Numbered from the stretch's first letter, positions 14,853-21,814 are shown. The stretch: 23,161 nucleotides of DNA from Haloferacaceae archaeon PL-Br10_E2g29 (GCA_001563965.1 LKMS01000004.1:1-23161); one strand, 5' to 3'. Notes: a model not told the origin generated them from the sequence alone. Numbers and translations: made by a program.

Positions 14853-15809
14853 ATGGAGTTCCGCTTCGAGTTGGCGCTGTGTGGATTTCTCGAAGCGACG
14901 ACCGACTGGCTCGTCGCGCGCCAACTCGGCGGCGCGGTCGCCGTTCCCGGCAGCCGAATCATCGACATCTGTGCGATCCAACCGGGCCCCGCGTTCGACG
15001 CGCGAACCCGAATCACCGACCGGACGATTCCGTCGCTCGCCATCGAAAGCCGAGTCGGCGTCGGTGAGGCCGTCTACTGGCGCGACGCGTTCGACTGTCG
15101 CGCCGACCACGCTCGCAGCGTCGTCGACCGCGCGGTCGACTGCGGCTTTTTTGTCGCCAACCGCCGCAACGGTCGCCAGTACGTGCGCCAAGCAACGCGG
15201 TATCCCGACTGGATCGACTCGCTGGTTGCCATCGAGAACAAACCCGACCTCGGTCGGCCCGGCAACCTCGAAGCACAGCTCCGACACGACGTGTCGCTCG
15301 GGGTGTTCGACGAGGTAATTCTCGCCACCGAAACGTACGTCACGCGCGCACATCTGAACCGGCTTCCCGACGCAGTCGGCGTCTGGCGGTTCGATCCACA
15401 GACCGGCGAACGGACGGTCGTTCGCGAGCCGACCACACTCGCGGTCGACGAGCCGGGAATCGAACCCGGCGAGTCGAGGCCGCTGTCGACCGAGATTCAT
15501 GTTGTCTCCGCAGAAAAGAAGGCGGAAAAACGCCGACGGATCGCCGAGCGCGCCTACGGCAAGGGCTGGCGACCCGACACGTTGCCGGGGTGTGCAAACT
15601 GCCACGTGACCGACGACGGCCGGCCGGCGTGTGTGTACTACGACCGCGTCGTCAACCCGGCGACCGACTGCGGTGCGGAGTGTCCGGGCTTCGAGGCGAG
15701 CGACCCGCCGGCGGTCGACCTGCGAGCGATTCGCGACGACCGAAGTCCCTGGGTTGCCGACCCGTCGGGCGTTGCCCGGAGTCAGAGCGGCCTCAGCCGG
15801 TTTTTGTAG
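14853..15809 (+). CDS. Uncharacterised haloarchaeal protein with PD-(D/E)xK-like motifs and a Cys cluster (DUF5787-like)
   Basis: 318 residues; resembles, from memory, the halobacterial family DUF5787, but I cannot search. It opens MEFRFELALCGFLE. Its most conserved-looking part is YPDWIDSLVAIENK (117-130) followed by GNLEAQLRHD (137-146). This has Pro-Asp (118-119), Asp122, a hydrophobic strand, E-x-K (128-130) and Gln142 twelve residues on, the order of motifs II, III and the RecB-type Q motif in PD-(D/E)xK nucleases. A C-terminal cluster has Cys247, 250, 260, 273 and 277, able to bind zinc or an iron-sulfur cluster. Between them lies a basic helix (EKKAEKRRRIAERAYGKG). A nuclease or nucleic-acid processing role is inference. 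It has its own TATA box and no operon partner. Confidence 0.8.
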   Translation: MEFRFELALCGFLEATTDWLVARQLGGAVAVPGSRIIDICAIQPGPAFDARTRITDRTIPSLAIESRVGVGEAVYWRDAFDCRADHARSVVDRAVDCGFFVANRRNGRQYVRQATRYPDWIDSLVAIENKPDLGRPGNLEAQLRHDVSLGVFDEVILATETYVTRAHLNRLPDAVGVWRFDPQTGERTVVREPTTLAVDEPGIEPGESRPLSTEIHVVSAEKKAEKRRRIAERAYGKGWRPDTLPGCANCHVTDDGRPACVYYDRVVNPATDCGAECPGFEASDPPAVDLRAIRDDRSPWVADPSGVARSQSGLSRFL

Positions 15810-15868
15810 GCGTGTCGGGTGGGTCTGCGTTCGCACCCACAGTGTCGTCTCGCCGAGGCCGACACCGG

Positions 15869-16069
15869 TTAAGCCGCGTCGGCATCAGCGGGCGCAGGTT
15901 TGGCGAAGTAGCTGGTGAAAAATCCCGAAAGGAACGCCGAAATCGCAACCGAGAGCGTCACCTCGGTGAGTGTGTAGCCGTCGTCGTCGCTGTCGGCGAG
16001 CGCGACGGTGATTGCGACGCTAATCACGAGCGAGAGAATGCCGTTGACAAGGTGTGTCACAAATCCCAT
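15869..16069 (-). CDS. Small two-helix membrane protein, function unknown
   Basis: 66 residues from ATG 16069. Two hydrophobic segments (about residues 9-27 and 40-57) are separated by an acidic turn ADSDDDGYTLTE, followed by a short Ala/Asp tail KPAPADADAA. No domain is recognised. The TATA-like box at 16092-16096 supports this start; a TTG two codons upstream is less likely. The gene is divergent from the DUF2892-like membrane protein. Confidence 0.65.
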   Translation of the reverse strand: MGFVTHLVNGILSLVISVAITVALADSDDDGYTLTEVTLSVAISAFLSGFFTSYFAKPAPADADAA

Positions 16070-16091
16070 GCGCAATGGTGGCCCGCGAGAG

Positions 16092-16096
16092 TATAG
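16092..16096 (-). promoter_or_regulatory. TATA-like box for the small membrane protein
   Basis: CTATA on the minus strand, 23-27 nt before the ATG at 16069. Confidence 0.4.
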
Positions 16097-16203
16097 AGCG
16101 TTGTGTCCGTTGGGGGCGATGTCGATTCAGTGGGCGAGCAGATTGCAGGTCGCAAGCACCTCAGAGTCGAAATCACCCCACAACCGAAACCGATCCACGA
16201 CGA

Positions 16204-16209
16204 AACTAA
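16204..16209 (+). promoter_or_regulatory. TATA-like box for the DUF2892-like gene
   Basis: AACTAA, 25-30 nt before the ATG at 16234; too close to the upstream in-frame ATG at 16219, hence the chosen start. Confidence 0.4.
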
Positions 16210-16233
16210 GCGTCGCAAATGCGTAGGGTAGCT

Positions 16234-16452
16234 ATGAAACGAAACGTCGGCACACTCGACGCCCGCCTCCGGGTTGCCGTCGGTGTCGGTCTCGCAGTGC
16301 TCGCCGCAGTCGTCGCCGCCGGCATGGTTTCGGTCCCGCTCATTTCGGCACTCGGGCTCGCCATTGCAGCAGTGGTGCTGGTCGTCGAGGGGCTCACCCG
16401 GCGGTGTCTGCTCTACCGGGCGCTCGGCATCGATCGCTGCCCGGTCGACTAG
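16234..16452 (+). CDS. DUF2892/YgaP-type inner membrane protein
   Basis: 72 residues from ATG 16234. It begins MKRNVGTLDARLRVAVGVGL and ends RRCLLYRALGIDRCPVD, the head and tail signature of the small two-transmembrane DUF2892 family: the N-terminal RNVGxxDxxxR motif and the Cys-x-LY-xxLGI motif at the end. Family members are often found with or fused to rhodanese domains (as in YgaP), where they may handle sulfur or thiocyanate at the membrane. Here a separate rhodanese gene lies about 3 kb away, so any link is speculative. Confidence 0.85.
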   Translation: MKRNVGTLDARLRVAVGVGLAVLAAVVAAGMVSVPLISALGLAIAAVVLVVEGLTRRCLLYRALGIDRCPVD

Positions 16453-16466
16453 CACGGAGCCAGAAC

Positions 16467-16473
16467 GGTTTAG
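16467..16473 (+). promoter_or_regulatory. TATA-like box for the SDR gene at 16498
   Basis: GGTTTAG, 25-31 nt before the ATG at 16498. Confidence 0.45.
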
Positions 16474-16497
16474 CGCCGCCGGGCCATTGCCACAGCC

Positions 16498-17241
16498 ATG
16501 TCGACACCACCACTTGCCGACCGAATCGCCGTCGTCACCGGAGCCAGCGCCGGAATCGGTGCCGCCACCTGCCGCGCGCTTGCGGCCGCCGGGGCAACCG
16601 TCGTGCTTGCGTCCCGCAGCGAAGACCGACTCACCGCGCTCGCCGACGACCTCGAAACCGACCACGGAATCGACACGCTGGTCGTCCAGTGCGATGTCCG
16701 CGACGAGGCCGCCGTCGAAAATCTCATCGAGACGACCGTCGACCAGCTCGGCGGAATCGACGTCTTCGTCAACAACGCGGGACTCGCCCGCGGGAGCGAG
16801 GTCGAATCGATGTCGACCGAGACGTACAAAACCATGCAGGAAACCAACGTCGACGGCATGTTTTACGCCACGCGTGCAGCGATTCCACACGTCCGCGAGC
16901 GCAAGGGCCACCTGATTTTCCTCGGCAGTTTCGCCGGCAACTATCCCCGATCGTTCAATCCGGTGTACGCCGCCTCGAAGTGGTGGACTCGCGGCTTTGC
17001 GAAAAGCGTCGCCGCCCAAATCGGTGACGACGGCGTTGGCGTGACCGTCATCAACCCGGGCGAGGTGCGCTCGGAGTTTCAGGCAACCGACGGCCGGAGT
17101 TTTGCCGAGGTGTTCGACGAGGGCGATGCGAGCGAACCCAAGGAGGTCGCCGACGCCATCGTGTTTGCGGCAACCCGCGACGGCTCGAGTCTCAGCGAAA
17201 TCGATCTCAACCGCCGCGACAAGTTCGCCGACTCGTTTTAG
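16498..17241 (+). CDS. Canonical short-chain dehydrogenase/reductase
   Basis: 247-residue classical SDR, an NAD(P)(H)-dependent oxidoreductase of unknown substrate. All family motifs are present: TGASAGIG (14-21) for the cofactor, CDV (65-67), NNAG (92-95), Asn117, Ser144 and YAASK (Tyr157, Lys161) forming the full tetrad, and NPGEVRSEF after the sixth strand. Arg40 (ASRS) after the second strand hints at NADP(H). It is closest in style to YdfG/serine-dehydrogenase-like classical SDRs. It contrasts with the tetrad-less SDR at the left edge of the window. It converges with the histidine kinase gene, 13 bp apart. Confidence 0.94.
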   Translation: MSTPPLADRIAVVTGASAGIGAATCRALAAAGATVVLASRSEDRLTALADDLETDHGIDTLVVQCDVRDEAAVENLIETTVDQLGGIDVFVNNAGLARGSEVESMSTETYKTMQETNVDGMFYATRAAIPHVRERKGHLIFLGSFAGNYPRSFNPVYAASKWWTRGFAKSVAAQIGDDGVGVTVINPGEVRSEFQATDGRSFAEVFDEGDASEPKEVADAIVFAATRDGSSLSEIDLNRRDKFADSF

Positions 17242-17254
17242 CGGCCGGGCTGGA

Positions 17255-18760
17255 TCAGCTCTCGCCGACAAACGCCATACCGCGAATTTCAAACCGCACG
17301 TCGGCTCCGTCGGCCAGCGAAATCGACCAGCCGTGTGCCCGCACGATGCGCCCGATTATTGCGGTCCCGAAGCCCGTACCGTCTTTGTTGGTGGTGAACC
17401 CCGACTCGAAAATTCGGCCGCGGTACGCCTCGGGAATCGGCTCGCCGTCGTTTTCGACGTAGATTCCGGTGTCGTCATCGAGCAGGCCCACGCGGATTGT
17501 GATCGCTGAGCCGCCGTGCTCGACGGCGTCGTCGGACTGCGTCCGACTGCTCGTGGAGCCATGCTCCACGCTGTTGCGAAACAGGTTTTCGAACACCTGT
17601 GCGAGCCGAATCTCGTCGGCAACCACGACTGCGCCGTCAACGTCAACGACCAACGTGGCGCCCTGCTGGTCGATGCTCGCCCAACTTGAACGCACCACGG
17701 CCCCCAGCGAAACGGGCGCCGGATCGGTCACATCTTGGCCCTCACGCGCGAGCGTCAGCATGTCGCTGATGAGTCGCTCCATTCGCTCGAGCGCGCGGCC
17801 AACCGTCTCCAGATGGTCGGCCAGCGTCCCGTCGTCACCGATCGCCTCGCGGACGAGGCCGAGATACCCTTTTGCGACCGAGAGCGGGTTGCGCAGGTCG
17901 TGGCTCACGATCGAGGCAAACCGTTCGAGCCGTTCGTTCTGCTCGCGGAGTTCGTTTTCACGGACGACGCGCTCGGAGATGTCGCGGCTGTAGCCGGCGA
18001 TGCGGTACACTTCGCCGTGCTCGTCAAACACCGGTTTGGCGACCGATTCGACCCACGTGACCGGGTCGTCGCCGACGCGGTAGACGACCTCGGCGCGCGC
18101 TCCTTCGCTCACGCGTTGCATTGCGGCAGTAAGTTCGTCAACATCTGCGGGATGAACACGGTCGAGAAACGCGGTCGGCTCCGCGCGGAGCGTTTCGACC
18201 GGCTGGCCGAAAATCGTTGCATACCGGTCGTTGATGAACACGAGCGTTTGCCAGTCGAATTCGAACAGAAACAACGCGGCGTCGCTGTGGTCGGTGATCT
18301 CTTCGAGTTGTCGGGCCGTGTTGCGGGCGGCGATCGTTGCACGGCGACGGTCGACATGGGTGAGAATCGTCGACGCCAACAACGGATACCGGTCTTCGAG
18401 GCGGGTTTTGAGCATGTAGTCCGAGACACCGGCAGAGATCGCGTCGCTGGCGATCGCCTCGCTTCCCGTGTCGGTGAGCATAATCACCGGCAGTTCGGGG
18501 GATACCTCGCGAAGGGTTTTGAGCAACGCAATACCCGTCTGCTCGCCCATCGCATAATCCGTCAGGACACAGTCGATCTCGCCGGTTGCAACGCGATCCG
18601 GAACGACGCCGGGATCGGTCACCCATTCGACCGAAAGTCGGTCGGCAGCTTCCTCGAGTTTCGTCGCGACCAACCGCGCAAAATCGGGTTCGTCATCGAC
18701 ATGCAGCACGCTGACATCGCCGTCGAGTTCCGTCTCGCATTGCAGCCTGTGTGTGGACAT
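17255..18760 (-). CDS. Hybrid response-regulator receiver / PAS / histidine kinase
   Basis: 501-residue soluble two-component sensor kinase. Domains: receiver (about 16-130) with acidic pair Asp22-Asp23, phospho-acceptor Asp68 in VLTDYAMG, Thr96 and Lys118; PAS (about 155-265) with its PAC-like end IAGYSRDISERV; a coiled-coil stretch ENELREQNERLERF; HisKA with the phospho-acceptor His287 in SIVSHDLRNP; and HATPase_c with N-box ENLFRNSVEH, VENDGEPIP and GTGFGTAI. The receiver-first order is common in haloarchaea. The ATP-binding domain carries a 15-residue insertion (after Gly401) that duplicates VEHG. No membrane segment is present, so the signal is cytoplasmic; the PAS may bind a small molecule. 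I chose ATG 18760 because the frame upstream is not protein-like. The 217-bp gap between 18761 and 18977 has no gene I can support. Confidence 0.93.
   Translation of the reverse strand: MSTHRLQCETELDGDVSVLHVDDEPDFARLVATKLEEAADRLSVEWVTDPGVVPDRVATGEIDCVLTDYAMGEQTGIALLKTLREVSPELPVIMLTDTGSEAIASDAISAGVSDYMLKTRLEDRYPLLASTILTHVDRRRATIAARNTARQLEEITDHSDAALFLFEFDWQTLVFINDRYATIFGQPVETLRAEPTAFLDRVHPADVDELTAAMQRVSEGARAEVVYRVGDDPVTWVESVAKPVFDEHGEVYRIAGYSRDISERVVRENELREQNERLERFASIVSHDLRNPLSVAKGYLGLVREAIGDDGTLADHLETVGRALERMERLISDMLTLAREGQDVTDPAPVSLGAVVRSSWASIDQQGATLVVDVDGAVVVADEIRLAQVFENLFRNSVEHGSTSSRTQSDDAVEHGGSAITIRVGLLDDDTGIYVENDGEPIPEAYRGRIFESGFTTNKDGTGFGTAIIGRIVRAHGWSISLADGADVRFEIRGMAFVGES
17513..17557 (-). 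repeat. 45-bp in-frame insertion with two perfect hairpins in the histidine kinase gene
   Basis: The insertion encodes STSSRTQSDDAVEHG. Removing it restores a normal N-box-to-strand junction (NSVEHG followed by GSAITI). The region contains two perfect inverted repeats: 17552-17570 (CGTGGAGC, CAT, GCTCCACG on the plus strand; 8-bp arms) and 17531-17547 (GTCGGAC, TGC, GTCCGAC; 7-bp arms). VEHG is encoded twice, 45 bp apart, as an imperfect direct repeat. Confidence 0.8.
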
Positions 18761-18977
18761 GTGTGAAGATCGTGACACCGCGCTGGCGCCGACAGCCGCG
18801 TCGTTACGGACGTCGATTGTGAGTCGGTGTTGGGTGCCTAGCAGTATTGTGCTGTGGGTGAAAAATGTGTGGTGATCGAATGAAAGAACATGGCCGGTCG
18901 ACGCGACCGCGACGCGACAGCGACGCAAACGCACGAACGTCGCGGCGGCGACACCGCTGACGACGCCTTCCCCGCCG

Positions 18978-19868
18978 TTACCGCCGATGAGCGGGCGTCG
19001 ACGCCGACCCCGATTCGAGTCGCGTCACACCCGCGTCGTCGATTCGATACTGTTCGCCATCAACGGCGAGCGGTTCGGCAAACGCCTCGTCGGCCGGATA
19101 GTAGTGAGCCGTATGGACGAGACGGGTCACGTCGGCGCGAAGGTCGCCCGCAAGTGCGAGTGCACCCTCGCGGGTCATGTGTTTGGTGCCGAATGTGCGG
19201 GGAACGCCGTCGGCGTCGTGGTGGGTACCGCCCAGCGGATGGTGTGCACAGAGCGACGCCGGGACGAGCGCGTCGACCAGAAACAGATCCGGATCGGCGA
19301 GGACTGCGCGTGAGCGGTCGGAAATCTCGTAGCTCGAATCACCCGAAATCGAGAGTGTTGCACCGGTTTCCGGGTCGCTCACGACGAGGCCAAAGCAGCT
19401 GAGCGGTGGGTGGTCGACCGGAACGAGCGTGAGATCGAATCCGCAGACAGAGACGGGTTCAAACGGCGTGATGTCGTGGACGGTGACGCGGTCGAGATAG
19501 TGGTATTTGCCGCGAATCGTGTCGGCGACCGACTCACCGGTCGCGGGGTCGACCTCGCCCGCAGCGTACACGGGCAGGTCGTCGAACAGCCGGTAGGCGT
19601 TGCCCAGCCCGTCGACGTGGTCGAAATGGATGTGGGTAATGACCACCGCATCTGGCAGCGGCACGTCGTGTGTGAGAAACTGCTGGCGGAAATCGGGACT
19701 TGCGTCGACGAGCAGTGACTCGCCAGTGCACTCGTTTTCGAGATGAACCGAAAACCGACTCCGCTCGATGCCACGCTCGCGGGCGACACCGCAGGTTTCG
19801 CAGTCACAGCCGACGGTGGGCGTACCGGTCGTATCGCCCGTTCCGAGCAGCGTGACGCGAAGACTCAT
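18978..19868 (-). CDS. PhnP-like metallo-beta-lactamase-fold hydrolase
   Basis: 296-residue metallohydrolase closest to PhnP, the E. coli phosphoribosyl cyclic phosphodiesterase. Like PhnP it has three cysteines of a structural zinc site at Cys21, Cys23 and Cys26 (GCDCETC) near MSLRVTLLGTGDTTGTP. The catalytic metal motif is H-x-H-x-D-H in THIHFDH (His79, His81, Asp83, His84). Further ligands are probably in SISGDSSYE (about 173-181, Asp177) and the C-terminal HTAHY (252-256); TFGTKHMT (225-232) may provide the fourth structural-zinc ligand. No phosphonate-degradation genes are nearby, so the substrate may be another cyclic or oligo-phosphate. It starts 12 bp after the AAA ATPase gene, implying one transcript. 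Confidence 0.92.
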   Translation of the reverse strand: MSLRVTLLGTGDTTGTPTVGCDCETCGVARERGIERSRFSVHLENECTGESLLVDASPDFRQQFLTHDVPLPDAVVITHIHFDHVDGLGNAYRLFDDLPVYAAGEVDPATGESVADTIRGKYHYLDRVTVHDITPFEPVSVCGFDLTLVPVDHPPLSCFGLVVSDPETGATLSISGDSSYEISDRSRAVLADPDLFLVDALVPASLCAHHPLGGTHHDADGVPRTFGTKHMTREGALALAGDLRADVTRLVHTAHYYPADEAFAEPLAVDGEQYRIDDAGVTRLESGSASTPAHRR

Positions 19869-19880
19869 CGGTCGGTCGAC

Positions 19881-21380
19881 TCACCGGGTTCGGCTGCCGA
19901 CCGTTTCGCCGCTGGCGTCGGCGGTCGGTTCGTCCGCGTCGCGCTCGGCGTGATCGTGGTTGTGGTCGTGATCATGATCGTCGTCGTCGCCAGCGTGGTC
20001 ATGATCGTGGTCGTGGTCATGATCGTGCCCGTTGCTCCCGGTGAGCGCCGCGCCGTCACCATCGATCATATTCATATTCTTCAGGTTATCGCGTTCTTCG
20101 AAGTCGGCGACGGCGTCGAGCAGATCCGTCTGCGTGAGCGCCATTCGTTCCTCGGTGAGCGCCTCCAACACGGCCTCGCGAAGCACCATTCGAAGGTCGC
20201 TCCCGGTGAGTCCCTCGGTGAGTTCGGCGACCGCGTCGGAATCGAAGTCCGTGATGTCCATCCGACGGGTGATGATTTCGAGGATATCCGCGCGCATCCC
20301 CCGATCGGGTTTGGGGAAGTTGACGATTTCGTCGAACCGTCGCCACGCGGCGGCATCCAGCTGGTCGGGGTGGTTGGTCGCGCCGATCAACAGCACGTCG
20401 TCGCGAATCAGCGAGATGTCGTCGATCGATTTCAAGAGCGTGTTCACCGCGCGTTTGAGCGCGGCGTGTTCGTCGCTGCGGCGGGTTTTGGCAACCGAGT
20501 CGAACTCGTCGATAAAGAGAATACACGGCGAGAGTCGTTTGGCGACCTCGAACGTTTTCTCGACGTTCTTCGCCGTCTCGCCGAGATACTGACTCGTGAT
20601 CATCGAGAGTTTGACCTCGACAAACGGCAGGCCGAGTTCGTGTGCAAGCGCCCGCGAAACGGTTGTCTTGCCGGTGCCCGGCGGGCCGACAAACAGCAGT
20701 TTGCCGATTTCGCGCAGGCCGATCGAGGCCAAATAATCGCGGTGTTCGATTGCCTTGACGATTTTTTGAATCTCGTCTTCCTGATCGGTCGTGAGCACGA
20801 GATCATTGAGCGTCATTTCGATCTCTTCGGGCGCACGAACCGAGACGAGATCCAGCATCTCGCTGTCGTCGTCCTCGTTGAAATACTGCGAGAGCAACGC
20901 GTCGATCCAGACGCGGTCGGCCTGAATCGGCCGGTTGTTCTCGCGGGCGGCCTCGTAGCTGACCGCGAGATCCGTGTCGTCCTCGACGGCGTGGACAATC
21001 GTTGGATTTGACGAGAGTCGCTCGTCGTCCGCGCGGTCGAGATACCAGTCGACGGCCATCTCGGGTTGCGTCAGCGAAATCTCACCGGAAAACTCCTCGC
21101 GCTGGGTGAACAGGAGGTTCGACACCGCCTCCCAGGGGCGGTCGACGCCCGTGGCGGTTCGCGCCGTCGTGTTTGTCGCCCGAAGTGGTCGGCTGATTTC
21201 GCCTGGCGGGGCTGGGGTGTCAGTCGATGTCTCCGCGTCGGTCTCGGCAGTCTCGTTGTGCTCGGTCCAAAACACCTGTCGGAACCGAGGGGGGAGGTCG
21301 TTCTCGTCCAACGACAGCGTCTCGTTGTAGAGGTGTGTCGTCAGGACGAACTCGACCACGTCCAAAGCCGGGTCACTCAT
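19881..21380 (-). CDS. AAA-family ATPase with C-terminal His/Asp repeat tail
   Basis: 499 residues. A non-conserved, acidic, mostly helical N-terminal part (1-195) precedes one AAA domain of the FtsH/Cdc48/proteasome-ATPase style: Walker A GPPGTGKT (232-239), Walker B ILFIDEFD (287-294), GATNHPDQ (333-340, sensor 1), WRRFDEIVNFP with two arginines (346-356), and GLTGSDLRMVL (390-400, sensor 2 region). A lid follows. The tail from 451 is a metal-binding-like run of alternating His and Asp (about 451-478) and then a disordered acidic end. No protease domain is present. It resembles conserved haloarchaeal AAA ATPases of unknown role. It starts at ATG 21380 (MSDPALDV), with the CTTAAG box 26-31 nt upstream; the PhnP-like gene follows in the same unit. 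Confidence 0.92.
   Translation of the reverse strand: MSDPALDVVEFVLTTHLYNETLSLDENDLPPRFRQVFWTEHNETAETDAETSTDTPAPPGEISRPLRATNTTARTATGVDRPWEAVSNLLFTQREEFSGEISLTQPEMAVDWYLDRADDERLSSNPTIVHAVEDDTDLAVSYEAARENNRPIQADRVWIDALLSQYFNEDDDSEMLDLVSVRAPEEIEMTLNDLVLTTDQEDEIQKIVKAIEHRDYLASIGLREIGKLLFVGPPGTGKTTVSRALAHELGLPFVEVKLSMITSQYLGETAKNVEKTFEVAKRLSPCILFIDEFDSVAKTRRSDEHAALKRAVNTLLKSIDDISLIRDDVLLIGATNHPDQLDAAAWRRFDEIVNFPKPDRGMRADILEIITRRMDITDFDSDAVAELTEGLTGSDLRMVLREAVLEALTEERMALTQTDLLDAVADFEERDNLKNMNMIDGDGAALTGSNGHDHDHDHDHDHAGDDDDHDHDHNHDHAERDADEPTADASGETVGSRTR
19950..20027 (-). repeat. 6-bp tandem repeats encoding the His/Asp tail
   Basis: Alternating GTG/ATG and GTC/ATC triplets on the plus strand, with two blocks separated by a GTCGTCGTCGCC interruption (the AGDDDD linker in the protein). 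The array is in frame, so changes in copy number by multiples of 6 bp keep the reading frame. Confidence 0.8.
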
Positions 21381-21405
21381 CCCACATAGATTCTCGCTTT
21401 GATCG

Positions 21406-21411
21406 CTTAAG
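21406..21411 (-). promoter_or_regulatory. TATA-like box for the AAA ATPase/PhnP-like unit
   Basis: CTTAAG, 26-31 nt upstream of the ATG at 21380 on the minus strand. Confidence 0.45.
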
Positions 21412-21450
21412 ACCGTCGAACGACGCGCCACGAGAAGACAACCAAACCGC

Positions 21451-21462
21451 GTCATCGATGAC
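21451..21462. promoter_or_regulatory. 12-bp perfect palindrome upstream of the AAA ATPase gene
   Basis: GTCATCGATGAC, about 70-80 bp before the start codon at 21380; a possible operator or activator site. Perfect 12-mers arise by chance at low rate, so evidence is modest. Confidence 0.4.
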
Positions 21463-21643
21463 TGCTGACTACCACTGAGACCGTCAAGCAACCAACAGAG
21501 CTCATGTGCACCAACCGGGTGGTTTCACCGGCCAATGTTCGGCGCGTAGCAAAACGCAAAAAGAGCGAAACTGGCGCAACAATTCACCAAAATAAGCGGT
21601 GTTTTCGGAGACATACAAATATAAGGTCATTATATATTGGTCG

Positions 21644-21656
21644 AAACGTTACGTTT
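21644..21656. promoter_or_regulatory. 13-bp palindrome AAACGT-T-ACGTTT in AT-rich region
   Basis: Perfect dyad symmetry around a central T, just downstream of a TATATATT stretch. The half-site AAACGT recurs as AAACGTTT at 21775-21782, itself a perfect 8-bp palindrome. A likely binding site for a dimeric regulator of the nitrate reductase promoter; the regulator is not identified. Confidence 0.5.
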
Positions 21657-21670
21657 GTCCAGCAGAGCAG

Positions 21671-21707
21671 GGTAAAATAGATATTTACCAATGATTAAGG
21701 TTTTACC
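21671..21707. promoter_or_regulatory. Repeated GGTAAA/TTTACC half-sites
   Basis: GGTAAA (21671-21676) is followed by TTTACC (21684-21689) with a 7-bp spacer, giving a 6-bp inverted repeat. A second inverted copy TTTTACC (21701-21707) pairs with GGTAAAA (21671-21677). Three half-sites in 37 bp suggest a cooperative operator. Confidence 0.5.
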
Positions 21708-21752
21708 GTTGCAAACACACATAAACAAACGATACCTCGTGAAATCCATTTG

Positions 21753-21759
21753 CTTTTAT
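21753..21759 (+). promoter_or_regulatory. Possible TATA box for the nitrate reductase gene
   Basis: CTTTTAT, 60-66 nt before the ATG at 21819. Initiation about 26 nt later would give a leader of about 35-40 nt that includes the Shine-Dalgarno-like sequence. A competing box, AATATAA at 21788-21794, would give a leaderless mRNA. Confidence 0.4.
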
Positions 21760-21808
21760 CGACGGATGTCACACAAACGTTTTTCACAATATAACGGTTG
21801 TTCACGTC

Positions 21809-21814
21809 GGAGGG
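21809..21814 (+). promoter_or_regulatory. Strong Shine-Dalgarno-like sequence GGAGGG
   Basis: Four bases separate it from the ATG at 21819. It would pair with the CCUCC end of archaeal 16S rRNA. It is the only strong ribosome-binding site I noticed next to a start in the window, so this mRNA probably carries a leader. Confidence 0.6.

Noticed and set aside
14772..15836. Upstream extension of the membrane-protein frame (491 residues in total)
   Set aside because: It is the antisense of the gene at 14853-15809, which has clear motifs and a TATA box.
16057..17292. 411-residue minus-strand open frame
   Set aside because: It is antisense to the SDR and DUF2892-like genes; high-GC DNA keeps antisense frames open.
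19743..21011. 422-residue plus-strand frame
   Set aside because: It is antisense to the AAA ATPase, including its Walker motifs; its Val/Ile run is just the complement of the His/Asp repeat.
21519..21534. Hairpin-like CCGGGTGGTTTCACCGG as a terminator
   Set aside because: The stem needs a bulge and no T-run follows; neither flanking gene ends here.
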